A DNA stretch of 41,604 nucleotides from an uncultured Oribacterium sp. (GCA_900770445.1 CAAGKO010000072.1:1-41604), one strand, 5' to 3'. Counted from the first letter of the stretch, positions 32,035-39,897 are shown. Made by a program: numbers and translations. The notes: generated by a model from the letters alone, not told the origin.

Positions 32035-33612
32035 ATGAAAAGACAGATGAAGAAGAGCGCGAAACGATCCTTGTGGCAGTGCCTGCTACTGGTCGTCCTG
32101 CTTCTGATGATGAGCATGAGTGCATGGGCAGCGGATCGAAATGCCCGTATCAACAGTGTGAAGATCACTGTTTCTGACTATCTGAAGGATCTGAGCCTCG
32201 AGGGTGGAGACGATCAACTTCCGACCCTGTCCGAGAGTGATTTCTCTGTCCCGGATACCGACCAGTACGTCATCGACAGTGCAGAGTGGTATGACACAAA
32301 CGGCGGTCTCACGGTGGGCGCGCAACCGAAGGTTCTTCTGTACCTTTCGGCGCAGGAGAAGGAACGCGCCAATGGGTACAGCACGTTCTACTACTTCACG
32401 GGTTCGTATAACAGCTCAAATGTCCGCATCAGCGGCGGTACCTTCGTATCGGCACAGACCGTCGGAAACTATGGATTGCGTGTCGTTCTTTCGCTGAAGG
32501 GCATCAAGGGAACCTACGGGGAGCCGCAGAGCCCGTGCTGGAGTACAGCCCTCGGCATGGCGACCTGGGGCCGGCCGACGATGAGCTCCGGCTACTATAA
32601 GGTGACGCTTTACCGGGATGGAAGCCGCATGACGACGATCACGACCGATCAGACGAACCTGAACCTGTATCCGTATATGACACGGGCCGGTGGTTACTAC
32701 TTCGAGGTCAGCAGCGTACCGTATGGCACGAATCAGAGCGGTGGACAGGCTTCCCTCGGTATCCAGTCTGACAGCGTGATCATCACGGAGAGTCAGATCT
32801 CTTCAGGCTCCGGTCAGTATCCGAATGGCACGTATATCCTGAATCAGAACCAGAATCAGAACGTCACAAACCTCTACGGCTCCGGCAGTACGAACACGGT
32901 GATCAGTACGAACGGTACGAGCACCGGCGTCGACTTGTATAATTCCGGCACCTCCTATACGGTGTACAATGCAAACACCGGGCACACGAGCACCCTCCCG
33001 GGGGTCAACCTCGGCACCGGAAGCGGGATCACGACCGGAACGAATACGCTCGGTACGGGAAACAACACGACCTATACGGTGTACGGCGATACGACGAACG
33101 GCAGCACACAGTCCCAGGGCGCGCTCAGCGGCAGCTGGTATAAGAGCGGTGGCAGCTGGTACTTCCGTACCGTGACCGGTCAGAATATGGCGAACACCTG
33201 GCTCCTCTGGCAGGATCACTACTATCGCTTCGATGCGAGCGGACGCATGCTGACCGGCTTCTACACCGATACCAACGGGGCCACTTATTACCTCCGGGAT
33301 TCCGGGGCGATGAAGGTCTCCTGGGCCGTGATCAACGGCGCATGGTACTACTTTAATCCTGCCGAAGGACCATATTACGGGATGATGTTTAAAAACCAGG
33401 TCGCCATCGTCGGACCGAAGACCTACTACTTCGATCATGACGGACGTATGCGTACCGGCTGGGTCATCATGAAGGACAGCAGCGGCCAGGACCAGTACTA
33501 CTACTTCTATCCGAAGACCTCGGAAAACGACAGCAATTACGGCCACATGGCGAAGAGCACCACCGTCCTCGGCGGCTACACCATCGCCGCCGACGGTCAC
33601 TGGGTGCACTGA
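32035..33612 (+). CDS. Secreted protein with N-terminal beta-type domain and C-terminal wall-binding repeats
   Basis: A 525-residue exported protein. The signal peptide has a basic start, a Leu/Val-rich core and SMSAWA cleavage near residue 32. Residues 34-245 form a domain I do not recognise, with strand-like VKITVSDYL, STFYYFTGSY and SGYYKVTLYRDG segments. A Gly/Thr/Asn-rich linker follows (about 246-355; NQNQNQN and repeated TGTN/TGNN). The last 170 residues are cell-wall-binding repeats (GGSWYFRTVTGQNM, YYRFDASGRMLTGFY, KTYYFDHDGRMRTGWVIM). GGGAGG lies 6 nt before the ATG. It resembles the wall-repeat protein at 13780 in its repeats and signal but adds the N-terminal domain. It is the only gene between rplQ and the ECF operon. 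Role unknown, perhaps adhesion or envelope binding. Confidence 0.88.
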   Translation: MKRQMKKSAKRSLWQCLLLVVLLLMMSMSAWAADRNARINSVKITVSDYLKDLSLEGGDDQLPTLSESDFSVPDTDQYVIDSAEWYDTNGGLTVGAQPKVLLYLSAQEKERANGYSTFYYFTGSYNSSNVRISGGTFVSAQTVGNYGLRVVLSLKGIKGTYGEPQSPCWSTALGMATWGRPTMSSGYYKVTLYRDGSRMTTITTDQTNLNLYPYMTRAGGYYFEVSSVPYGTNQSGGQASLGIQSDSVIITESQISSGSGQYPNGTYILNQNQNQNVTNLYGSGSTNTVISTNGTSTGVDLYNSGTSYTVYNANTGHTSTLPGVNLGTGSGITTGTNTLGTGNNTTYTVYGDTTNGSTQSQGALSGSWYKSGGSWYFRTVTGQNMANTWLLWQDHYYRFDASGRMLTGFYTDTNGATYYLRDSGAMKVSWAVINGAWYYFNPAEGPYYGMMFKNQVAIVGPKTYYFDHDGRMRTGWVIMKDSSGQDQYYYFYPKTSENDSNYGHMAKSTTVLGGYTIAADGHWVH

Positions 33613-33635
33613 AGTTCAAATGAAATATTGAAAAT

Positions 33636-33692
33636 GGCAACGGCGTGCCGGCAGCAGAAGTACTGTGCTTCTGCTGCCGGTACGCCGTTGCC
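33636..33692 (+). terminator. Very long hairpin after the second wall-repeat protein
   Basis: A 25-bp stem with one mismatch: left arm 33636-33660 (begins GGCAACGGCGT), 7-nt loop TACTGTG, right arm 33668-33692 (ends ACGCCGTTGCC). A T-rich stretch comes about 10-18 nt later rather than at the base of the stem. It is likely a terminator, but its length is unusual. Confidence 0.7.
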
Positions 33693-33699
33693 CATGCTC

Positions 33700-33728
33700 T
33701 TGTCTTTTTCAGTCGTTTCTAATATACT
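33700..33728 (+). promoter_or_regulatory. Promoter of the ECF transporter operon
   Basis: TTGTCT (33700-33705) and TATACT (33723-33728) have a 17-bp spacer, about 40 nt before the ecfA start. Confidence 0.65.
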
Positions 33729-33769
33729 AATTGGGCTATAAACCACAAAGCTGATATGAGGTTAACAAA

Positions 33770-35794
33770 TTGAAAATCATAGATGCATTACATCTGGCGT
33801 ATGACTACATCCGCACAGATGAGAACGATAAAGTCGTAGAGAAGACCCGGGCCCTGGATAACATCAACCTGTCCATCGAGGCCGGAAGCTTCGTGTGCGT
33901 GCTCGGCCATAATGGTTCCGGCAAGTCAACCCTGGCCAAACTCATCAACGGTCTGAATCTTCCGAGTGAGGGTACCATGCTCGTCAGCGGTCGCGATACG
34001 AAGGATGAGAAGGAAATCTGGAACATCCGAAAGGAAACCGGCATGGTCTTCCAGAATCCGGATAACCAGATCATCGCCTCCGTCGTCGAGGAGGATGTCG
34101 GCTTCGGCCCGGAGAACATCGGTGTACCGACCGACGAGATCTGGACACGTGTGAATCGTGCGCTCGAAGCCGTCGATATGGTTCCGTACCGTATGAAGTC
34201 CCCGAACCGCCTCAGTGGCGGACAGAAGCAGCGTGTCGCGATCGCCGGTACGATGGCGATGCTTCCGAAAACCATCGTTCTCGATGAGCCGACGGCGATG
34301 CTCGATCCGAGTGGTCGCAAGGAGGTCATCGAGACCATCCGGGAGCTGAACCAGAAGATGGGCGTGACGATCATCCTCATCACCCACTATATGGAGGAAA
34401 CCGTCGATGCGGATCGCATCATCGTCATGGACGGTGGGAAGGTTGTCATGGATGGTGCACCACGCGAAGTGTTCTGTCATGTCGAGGAGCTGAAGGCCAT
34501 CCACATGGATGTACCGGAGGTGACGGAGCTCGCCTGGAAGCTGCAGAAGGCCGGGATGCCGGTACCGGATGCCGTCCTCACCCGCGAGGAGCTCGTGGCC
34601 TGTCTTCGGTGCTGTCTGCCGAAACAGGTGGACTTCGAGCCGAACTTCGTGAAGAAGAAGCCGGCTCATATGGACATCACCGATCCGGTCATCCGCGTAC
34701 AGCATTTAAGCCATGTTTATCAGAAGGGCACGGCCATGGAAAGCTATGCCCTGAAGGATGTCTCCTTCGAGATTCAGCGGGGCTCCATCGTCGGCTTCAT
34801 CGGCCACACAGGCTCCGGCAAGTCAACATTGACCCAGCATCTGAACGGACTGCTGAAAGCGACGGAGGGCACGATCGAAGTGAAGTTCCGGGATGACACC
34901 GACTTCCGGAAGCCGCGGAAGGACCAGAGCGCGAAGACCCGGAAGGCGGCACAGGCAGCGGATGCGGCCGCACTCGTCAGCCCGGACGGCTTCCTGAACA
35001 TCTATGCACCGGATTTCAACATGAAGGAGCTCCGCTTCAAGGTGGGCCTCGTGTTCCAGTATCCGGAGTACCAGCTCTTCGAGGTCGACGTCATCACAGA
35101 TGTCATGTTCGGACCGAAGAACCAGGGTGTGCCGGAGGCAGAGGCACGGAAACGCGCGGAGGAAGCCCTCCGCATGGTAGGGCTCGACGAAGCATTCTGG
35201 CAGAAGTCGCCGTTTGAGCTCTCCGGCGGACAGAAGCGCCGTGTTGCAATCGCGGGTGTACTCGCGATGCGCCCGGAGGTTCTGATCCTCGATGAGCCGA
35301 CCGCCGGCCTCGACCCGGCCGGAAGAGACGACCTCTTCCATCAGATCCAGCTCCTGCATAAGCAGAGCGGCATGACGATCGTCCTCGTATCGCACTCGAT
35401 GGACGACGTGGCACGCTACACGGAGCAGGTCATCGTACTGGATCACGGCGAGCTGCGTATGAGCGGCACGCCGGAGGAGATCTTCAAGCGCTACCTCGAG
35501 CTCGAGGAGATGGGCCTCGGCGCACCGCAGATGACCTACCTCATCCATGAGCTGAAGGATGTCGGCATCCGCTTCAAGGACCGCCCGGACACCGTGGATG
35601 AGATGTGCGACGCCATCGTGGACCTCTGGAAGCGTTATACGAAATCCCTCGCCGGGAAAAAAACGGTGAAAACAGCACAGGACAACAGAGCGGCAGCCGG
35701 CGCATCGCCGGCGCAGAATGGACAGATAAAGCCAGCCGCAGCAACTCCGCAGGACAGTAGAGAACAGGCAGGAAAGGAGGACGGCGTATGCTGA
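33770..35794 (+). CDS. ecfA: Fused ECF-transporter ATPase (EcfA1-EcfA2 in one chain)
   Basis: Energy module of an energy-coupling factor vitamin transporter. It has 674 residues with two complete ABC ATPase domains, where most Bacillota have two genes at this locus. Domain 1: Walker A GHNGSGKS (46-53), Q-loop VFQNPDNQ, signature LSGGQ (148-152), Walker B LDEPTA (171-176). Domain 2: Walker A GHTGSGKS (345-352), Q-loop VFQYPEYQ, signature LSGGQ (484-488), LDEPTAG (507-513). The join is near residues 285-305. Domain 2 has an extra charged, Ala-rich block (about 372-412), and there is an Ala/Lys-rich C-terminal tail. The start is TTG, chosen because GAGG lies 8 nt upstream and the N terminus is normal. 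It overlaps ecfT by 7 nt. Confidence 0.93.
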   Translation: MKIIDALHLAYDYIRTDENDKVVEKTRALDNINLSIEAGSFVCVLGHNGSGKSTLAKLINGLNLPSEGTMLVSGRDTKDEKEIWNIRKETGMVFQNPDNQIIASVVEEDVGFGPENIGVPTDEIWTRVNRALEAVDMVPYRMKSPNRLSGGQKQRVAIAGTMAMLPKTIVLDEPTAMLDPSGRKEVIETIRELNQKMGVTIILITHYMEETVDADRIIVMDGGKVVMDGAPREVFCHVEELKAIHMDVPEVTELAWKLQKAGMPVPDAVLTREELVACLRCCLPKQVDFEPNFVKKKPAHMDITDPVIRVQHLSHVYQKGTAMESYALKDVSFEIQRGSIVGFIGHTGSGKSTLTQHLNGLLKATEGTIEVKFRDDTDFRKPRKDQSAKTRKAAQAADAAALVSPDGFLNIYAPDFNMKELRFKVGLVFQYPEYQLFEVDVITDVMFGPKNQGVPEAEARKRAEEALRMVGLDEAFWQKSPFELSGGQKRRVAIAGVLAMRPEVLILDEPTAGLDPAGRDDLFHQIQLLHKQSGMTIVLVSHSMDDVARYTEQVIVLDHGELRMSGTPEEIFKRYLELEEMGLGAPQMTYLIHELKDVGIRFKDRPDTVDEMCDAIVDLWKRYTKSLAGKKTVKTAQDNRAAAGASPAQNGQIKPAAATPQDSREQAGKEDGVC

Positions 35795-36597
35795 GAGAAG
35801 TAACCTTAGGACAGTATTATCCGGTCGACTCCGTGATCCATCGCCTGGACCCGCGCGTGAAGCTGCTCGGCACCGTGCTTTTCCTGATCTCCCTCTTCAT
35901 CGTGAAGAGCTGGATCATGTATGGCGTCGCTGCCGTCGCCCTCGCAATCCTCATCAAAATCAGCAACGTACCGTTCCGCTTCATGACGCGGGGGCTTAAG
36001 AGCATTGTGATCCTGCTTCTGATTTCCGTGAGCTTCAATCTTTTCCTGACACCGGGTGAGGTGCTTGTGCAGTTCTGGATCCTGAAGATCACCCGCGAGG
36101 GTCTCCACATCGCGCTCATGATGGGTGCCAGACTCATCCTCCTCGTGCTCGGCTCCTCGCTCATGACCCTGACGACCACGCCGAACCAGCTCACCGACGG
36201 CCTGGAGAAGGGCCTCGGTGCCCTGAAAAAGGTCGGCGTACCGGTGCACGAAATCGCGATGATGATGTCGATCGCACTCCGTTTCATCCCGATCCTCATC
36301 GAGGAAACGGATAAGATCATGAAGGCACAGCAGGCCCGCGGCGCCGACTTCGAGAGCGGCAATCTCCTCCAGCGCGCGAAGGCAATGGTGCCGATTCTGG
36401 TACCGCTCTTCATCAGCGCCTTCCGCCGCGCGAACGACCTCGCGATGGCGATGGAGGCCCGCTGCTACCACGGCGGTGAGGGCCGTACGAAGATGAAGCC
36501 GCTTCGCTATGCCGCGCGCGACCGCATCGCCTATGCCCTCATGTTCCTCTACCTCGGCCTGTCCGTGGTATCCCGCTTCGTGGCGCTGCCGTTCTGA
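35788..36597 (+). CDS. ecfT: ECF transporter transmembrane subunit EcfT
   Basis: Membrane coupling subunit shared by the substrate-specific S components of the ECF transporter. It has 269 residues with about six hydrophobic segments. The coupling helices carry the two conserved Ala-Arg-Gly/Cys type motifs, seen here as QQARGADFESG and MEARCYHGGEG, which contact the ATPases. The ATG lies inside the end of ecfA (ATGCTGA overlap) with GGAGG upstream, so translation is coupled. No S component is next to it, which fits a shared group II module. Confidence 0.96.
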   Translation: MLREVTLGQYYPVDSVIHRLDPRVKLLGTVLFLISLFIVKSWIMYGVAAVALAILIKISNVPFRFMTRGLKSIVILLLISVSFNLFLTPGEVLVQFWILKITREGLHIALMMGARLILLVLGSSLMTLTTTPNQLTDGLEKGLGALKKVGVPVHEIAMMMSIALRFIPILIEETDKIMKAQQARGADFESGNLLQRAKAMVPILVPLFISAFRRANDLAMAMEARCYHGGEGRTKMKPLRYAARDRIAYALMFLYLGLSVVSRFVALPF

Positions 36598-36725
36598 CAC
36601 GAACACCCATGACGCTGGTCGCCGCATCGCCTTCCGAGGCCAATGCAGGCGACCTTCACTTTTGATGGCGCTGCAGAAAAAGCAGTGCACGCACGACGGC
36701 AGATGCCATACGCAGGAAATATAAG
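36598..36725 (+). promoter_or_regulatory. Gap between ecfT and truA with inverted repeat
   Basis: GGTCGCC (36618-36624) and GGCGACC (36648-36654) can pair over a 23-nt loop, followed by a short T-rich run. Possible weak terminator or attenuator; no promoter recognised. Confidence 0.35.
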
Positions 36726-37739
36726 ATGAGAAGAATCAGGCTCACAATCGCATATGACGGCACGAACTATCGGGGCTGGCAGATCCAGCAGCCGACAGCA
36801 GCCCACCCGGAGGGCATGGTTCCGACGATCCAGGGAGAGCTCCAGCGCGCGCTCGGACAGCTCCTGCCGAAGGAGGCCGTCCACGGCGCAGCACCGGAAA
36901 AAAGTCTGGATCCGCTGACGTCACGGAACGCTGCAGGCGAGCCTGCGGCAGCGGATACGGCGACGGCACCAGACCATGTAGACGAAGCCGCAGCTCCGGG
37001 CATCCTCCCGGTCGTGGGCGCGAGCCGCACCGACAGTGGTGTCCATGCGCTCGGCAATGTCGCCTGCTTCGACACGGAAAGCACGATCCCGGCGGCGAAC
37101 TTCCCGAAGGCCATCAACCGCTACCTGCCCGCGGACATCCGCGTGATGCAGGCGGACGAGGTCAGCATGGACTTCCATCCGCGCTTCGTGCCTCACGAAA
37201 AGTGCTACGAATATCGCATCGATCACGGCCGCGTCGCGAATCCGCTGACCCGTCTCTATGCGTATCACTACACCTACCCACTCGACCTCGAGCGCATGCG
37301 GGCAGCCGCCCGTGAGCTCGTCGGCGTCCATGACTTCACGAGCTTCGTGAACCCGGACAGCCAGGTCTTCGAACACGGCGGCGACGCCGTCCGCGAAATC
37401 TACAGTATCGATATCATGGAGGAGGGTTCACAGCTCGTCATCCGCATCCGCGGCAACGGCTTCCTCTACCACATGATCCGCATCATCGTCGGCACGCTCC
37501 TCGTCATCGGAAACGGACGACGCGCGCCGGAGGACATCCGGACCATGCTGGCGGCGAAGGACAGAACCACCGCGGGACCGACTGTGCCCGCGCATGGACT
37601 GTGCCTCTGCGCACTTCACTACGACGAAGCCGCCACCGCAGATGATGCGTGTGACGATGGAACGCCAGAGACATTGGCCACAGACAGCGGCGAGTCAGGA
37701 ACAGACGAATCTACAGAAAACAGGGGAGAAACAGTATGA
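36726..37739 (+). CDS. truA: tRNA pseudouridine(38-40) synthase TruA, with insertion and tail
   Basis: Converts uridines 38-40 in the tRNA anticodon stem to pseudouridine. It has 337 residues against the usual 245-270. The N terminus IRLTIAYDGTNYRGWQIQ and the catalytic motif GASRTDSGVHA (Asp103) are intact, as are FHPRFVPHEKCYEYRI and GNGFLYHMIRIIVGTLL. Two additions explain the length: an Ala/Pro/Glu-rich insertion of about 45 residues (roughly 48-95) between the first strand-helix unit and the catalytic loop, and an acidic low-complexity tail of about 40 residues. Neither touches the catalytic core. AGGAAAT is the ribosome site. The stop overlaps the next start (ATGA). Confidence 0.95.
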   Translation: MRRIRLTIAYDGTNYRGWQIQQPTAAHPEGMVPTIQGELQRALGQLLPKEAVHGAAPEKSLDPLTSRNAAGEPAAADTATAPDHVDEAAAPGILPVVGASRTDSGVHALGNVACFDTESTIPAANFPKAINRYLPADIRVMQADEVSMDFHPRFVPHEKCYEYRIDHGRVANPLTRLYAYHYTYPLDLERMRAAARELVGVHDFTSFVNPDSQVFEHGGDAVREIYSIDIMEEGSQLVIRIRGNGFLYHMIRIIVGTLLVIGNGRRAPEDIRTMLAAKDRTTAGPTVPAHGLCLCALHYDEAATADDACDDGTPETLATDSGESGTDESTENRGETV

Positions 37740-38422
37740 CTTTAGAGAAACTTCCGATTAAGGCATTTATCTTCGATATGGACGGGACGCTCTTCGATAC
37801 CGAGCGCCTGTATCGCACGATGTGGTTCAAACTCGCACCGATCCGCGGCTTCCACATCGACGACGAGATGCTCGATCAGATGCGTGGTGCCTCCCTCGAA
37901 TACGGATCGCAGGTCTTCGAGGCGGCGAATCCGGGCTTCAGCTACGCCGCAGAGCGCGCGATTCGCATGGAAGAAGTGTTCCGCTACATCGACCGCGAAG
38001 GTGTGCCGAAGATGAAGGGGCTCGACGAAACACTCGCCTGGCTGAAGGCGCACGGTTATAAAATCGCCATCGGCTCCTCCACACGCACCCCACAGGTCAT
38101 GCACTACCTCCGCGAAGCGAAGATGGAGGATACCTTCGACTTCGTCGGCTGCGGTGACCTCACCACCCACGGAAAACCGGAACCGGATCTCTTCCTCATC
38201 TGCGCGGAGCGCCTCGGTGTCGACCCGCGCGCCTGCGTCGTCGTCGAAGACTCTGTAAACGGCGTGAAGGCCGGCTACGCTGCCGGTGGCTATGTGCTCG
38301 GCATCCCGGACATGAATGACCTCTCCGGCCTCGTGGACCTCTGTGACGCCCAGATCGACAGCCTCGACCGCATCATCCCATGGATGGAGTCCCTCCCGAA
38401 GGAAATCTCCGGACTGGCATGA
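37736..38422 (+). CDS. HAD-superfamily phosphatase, beta-phosphoglucomutase-like
   Basis: A 228-residue haloacid-dehalogenase-fold enzyme. Motif I is FDMDGTLFDT (Asp14 nucleophile, Asp16 acid/base), motif II is IGSSTRTP, motif III has the Lys in GKPEPDLFL, and motif IV is VVVEDSVNGVKA. A helical cap (about 20-85) follows motif I, as in sugar-phosphate phosphatases and beta-phosphoglucomutases. The exact substrate is not deducible. It overlaps truA by 4 nt and takes a position usually empty between truA and rplM. Codon use is GC-rich (CTC, CGC), unlike the rplM gene that follows. Confidence 0.92.
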   Translation: MTLEKLPIKAFIFDMDGTLFDTERLYRTMWFKLAPIRGFHIDDEMLDQMRGASLEYGSQVFEAANPGFSYAAERAIRMEEVFRYIDREGVPKMKGLDETLAWLKAHGYKIAIGSSTRTPQVMHYLREAKMEDTFDFVGCGDLTTHGKPEPDLFLICAERLGVDPRACVVVEDSVNGVKAGYAAGGYVLGIPDMNDLSGLVDLCDAQIDSLDRIIPWMESLPKEISGLA

Positions 38423-38445
38423 CCAGATACCCTCCGGGTCCCCTG

Positions 38446-38481
38446 CCTGTCAACGGAATTTCACGAAAATCCATTGACAGG
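38446..38481 (+). promoter_or_regulatory. Inverted repeat overlapping the rplM -35 box
   Basis: CCTGTCAACGGA (38446-38457) and TCCATTGACAGG (38470-38481) form a 12-bp stem with one mismatch and a 12-nt loop. The right arm contains the -35 TTGACA of the rplM promoter. It may end the upstream transcript or act as an operator. Confidence 0.55.
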
Positions 38482-38502
38482 CCGAACGATTCCGCATATA
38501 CT
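38474..38502 (+). promoter_or_regulatory. Promoter of rplM-rpsI
   Basis: Consensus TTGACA (38474-38479), 17-bp spacer, TATACT (38497-38502). It is the best-matching promoter in the window. Confidence 0.88.
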
Positions 38503-38509
38503 ATTAAAG

Positions 38510-38727
38510 CTGTCGCCTGAAGGGGCATATCATGTCCGGAAAGCGACGGGGAACTAATTAAGCAAGGGCTCAGAAACTGAGACCCAGGCTACATTAAATA
38601 CTGAAATCAGTCTCAGAGTGGACCACTTGCAGAGCGCGAGCATTCAAACCCAAATGCGGTGACCGTTTTACAGAAGTTCTGTTTTGGACAGAGACCAGAG
38701 TAAGTAGCCTTATCACAGGAGGTTGTT
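38510..38727 (+). promoter_or_regulatory. Structured leader of rplM (L13-leader type)
   Basis: About 215 nt. AGGCTAC (38586-38592) pairs perfectly with GTAGCCT (38704-38710) just ahead of the AGGAGG of rplM, closing a multibranch fold. Inside are ACTG/CAGT (38600-38611), GCATT/AATGC (38640-38657) and ACAGA/TCTGT (38670-38682). Before it, GGGCTCAG/CTGAGACCC (38566-38585) folds on an AAA loop. An L13 leader upstream of rplM-rpsI is a known autoregulatory RNA in Bacillota; the match to that family was not tested. Confidence 0.65.
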
Positions 38728-39156
38728 ATGAATTCATACGTAGCTACAGCTTCTACAATCGACAGAAAGTGGTATGTAGTAGATGCAGAGGGCAAGACGC
38801 TCGGACGTCTTGCATCAGAGGTTGCTAAGGTTCTTCGCGGTAAGAACAAGCCAACCTACACACCGTTCCTTGACTGTGGTGATTATGTAATCATCGTAAA
38901 CGCAGACAAGATCGCTGTAACCGGTAAGAAGCTTGATCAGAAGGTTTATCGCACACACTCTAAGTATGTTGGTTCCATGAAGGAGACCACACTTCGTGAG
39001 CTTCGCGATAACAAGCCTGAGAAGGTAATCGAGTATGCTGTTAAGGGTATGCTTCCTCACGGACCATTAGGCAGACAGATGTATAAGAAGCTTTTCGTAT
39101 ACGCTGGCGCAGATCACAAGCACCAGGCACAGAAGCCTGTTGAGCTTACATTCTAA
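38728..39156 (+). CDS. rplM: 50S ribosomal protein L13
   Basis: Early-assembly large-subunit protein and the expected autoregulator of its operon. It has 142 residues. Conserved sequence includes WYVVDAEGKTLGRLASEVAK, the CGDYVIIVNADKIAVTGKK segment and GMLPHGPLGRQMYKKL. AGGAGG is 6 nt before the ATG and directly follows the closing stem of the leader. rpsI starts 14 nt downstream. Confidence 0.99.
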   Translation: MNSYVATASTIDRKWYVVDAEGKTLGRLASEVAKVLRGKNKPTYTPFLDCGDYVIIVNADKIAVTGKKLDQKVYRTHSKYVGSMKETTLRELRDNKPEKVIEYAVKGMLPHGPLGRQMYKKLFVYAGADHKHQAQKPVELTF

Positions 39157-39170
39157 GGGAGGATATTACA

Positions 39171-39563
39171 ATGGCTACAAACAGAAATTACGGTACAGGT
39201 AGAAGAAAGTCTTCCGTTGCCAGAGTATACATCATGCCGGGCACTGGTAAGATCACAATCAACAAGAGAAGCCTCGACGAGTATTTCGGCCTTGATACCC
39301 TCAAGACCATCGTTAATCAGCCGATCGTTCTGACTCAGAACGAGGGCAAGCTTGATATCCTCGTAAATGTTTGCGGTGGTGGTATCACTGGCCAGGCTGG
39401 TGCAATCCGTCACGGTATTGCAAGAGCTCTCTGCGAGATGGATGCTGAGTACAGACCAGCACTCAAGAAGGCAGGATTCCTCACCAGAGATCCGAGAATG
39501 AAGGAGAGAAAGAAATACGGCCTCAAAGCCGCTCGTCGCGCTCCGCAGTTCAGCAAGCGATAA
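39171..39563 (+). CDS. rpsI: 30S ribosomal protein S9
   Basis: Head protein whose C-terminal tail reaches P-site tRNA. It has 130 residues. YGTGRRKSSVARVYIMPGTG, the GGGITGQAGAIRHGIARAL core and the basic end KKYGLKAARRAPQFSKR are diagnostic. GGGAGG precedes the ATG. The C terminus is complete. The 3' end of rpsI is a recognised integration site for conjugative elements in Bacillota, and mobile-element genes begin about 430 nt beyond it. Confidence 0.99.
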   Translation: MATNRNYGTGRRKSSVARVYIMPGTGKITINKRSLDEYFGLDTLKTIVNQPIVLTQNEGKLDILVNVCGGGITGQAGAIRHGIARALCEMDAEYRPALKKAGFLTRDPRMKERKKYGLKAARRAPQFSKR

Positions 39564-39583
39564 TCTACAGCTTAATAATGCTA

Positions 39584-39619
39584 AAAAAGCCCGGAAATAC
39601 GCCATTTTCCGGGCTTTTT
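39584..39619 (+). terminator. Terminator of rplM-rpsI
   Basis: AAAAAGCCCGGAAA (39584-39597) pairs with TTTCCGGGCTTTTT (39606-39619) around an 8-nt loop and ends in T5. The symmetric A and T tracts could let it work on both strands. Confidence 0.95.
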
Positions 39620-39672
39620 CTATGCCTAAAATCACCTGATTCCGATGGTGAAATTTGAGGAAATTTGACTTC

Positions 39673-39779
39673 AAATTAGCCCATTTTGATGGGTTTACCA
39701 TGGGTTTACGGCCTATTTTTGAGCCTAATGGGTGGGAAAATGGGTTTACAGAAGGCCATTTTGGAGGGGAAATTAGCCC
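39673..39779 (+). repeat. Cluster of short direct repeats at the mobile-element edge
   Basis: ATGGGTTTAC occurs at 39689-39698, 39700-39709 and 39740-39749, with a partial copy (ATGGGT) at 39728. AAATTAGCCC occurs at 39673-39682 and 39770-39779, bracketing them. CCCAT/ATGGG (around 39680-39693) also forms a small hairpin. The lay-out resembles arm-type or iteron-type protein-binding sites at the end of an integrative element; no protein is assigned. Confidence 0.7.
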
Positions 39780-39897
39780 CATATCCTTGACAGATTTTCG
39801 GTAAAAATCCGGCTGAAATGGAATGAAAAACAGTGTCAGGATCGTTTGGCGAGTTCTGACGAATTCTGCAAAAAAATAATATCAGGTATCCTGTTAC

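Noticed and set aside
39153..39782. 209-residue ORF on the - strand across rpsI and the repeat region
   Set aside because: It is mostly the antisense of rpsI, with no domain or ribosome site.
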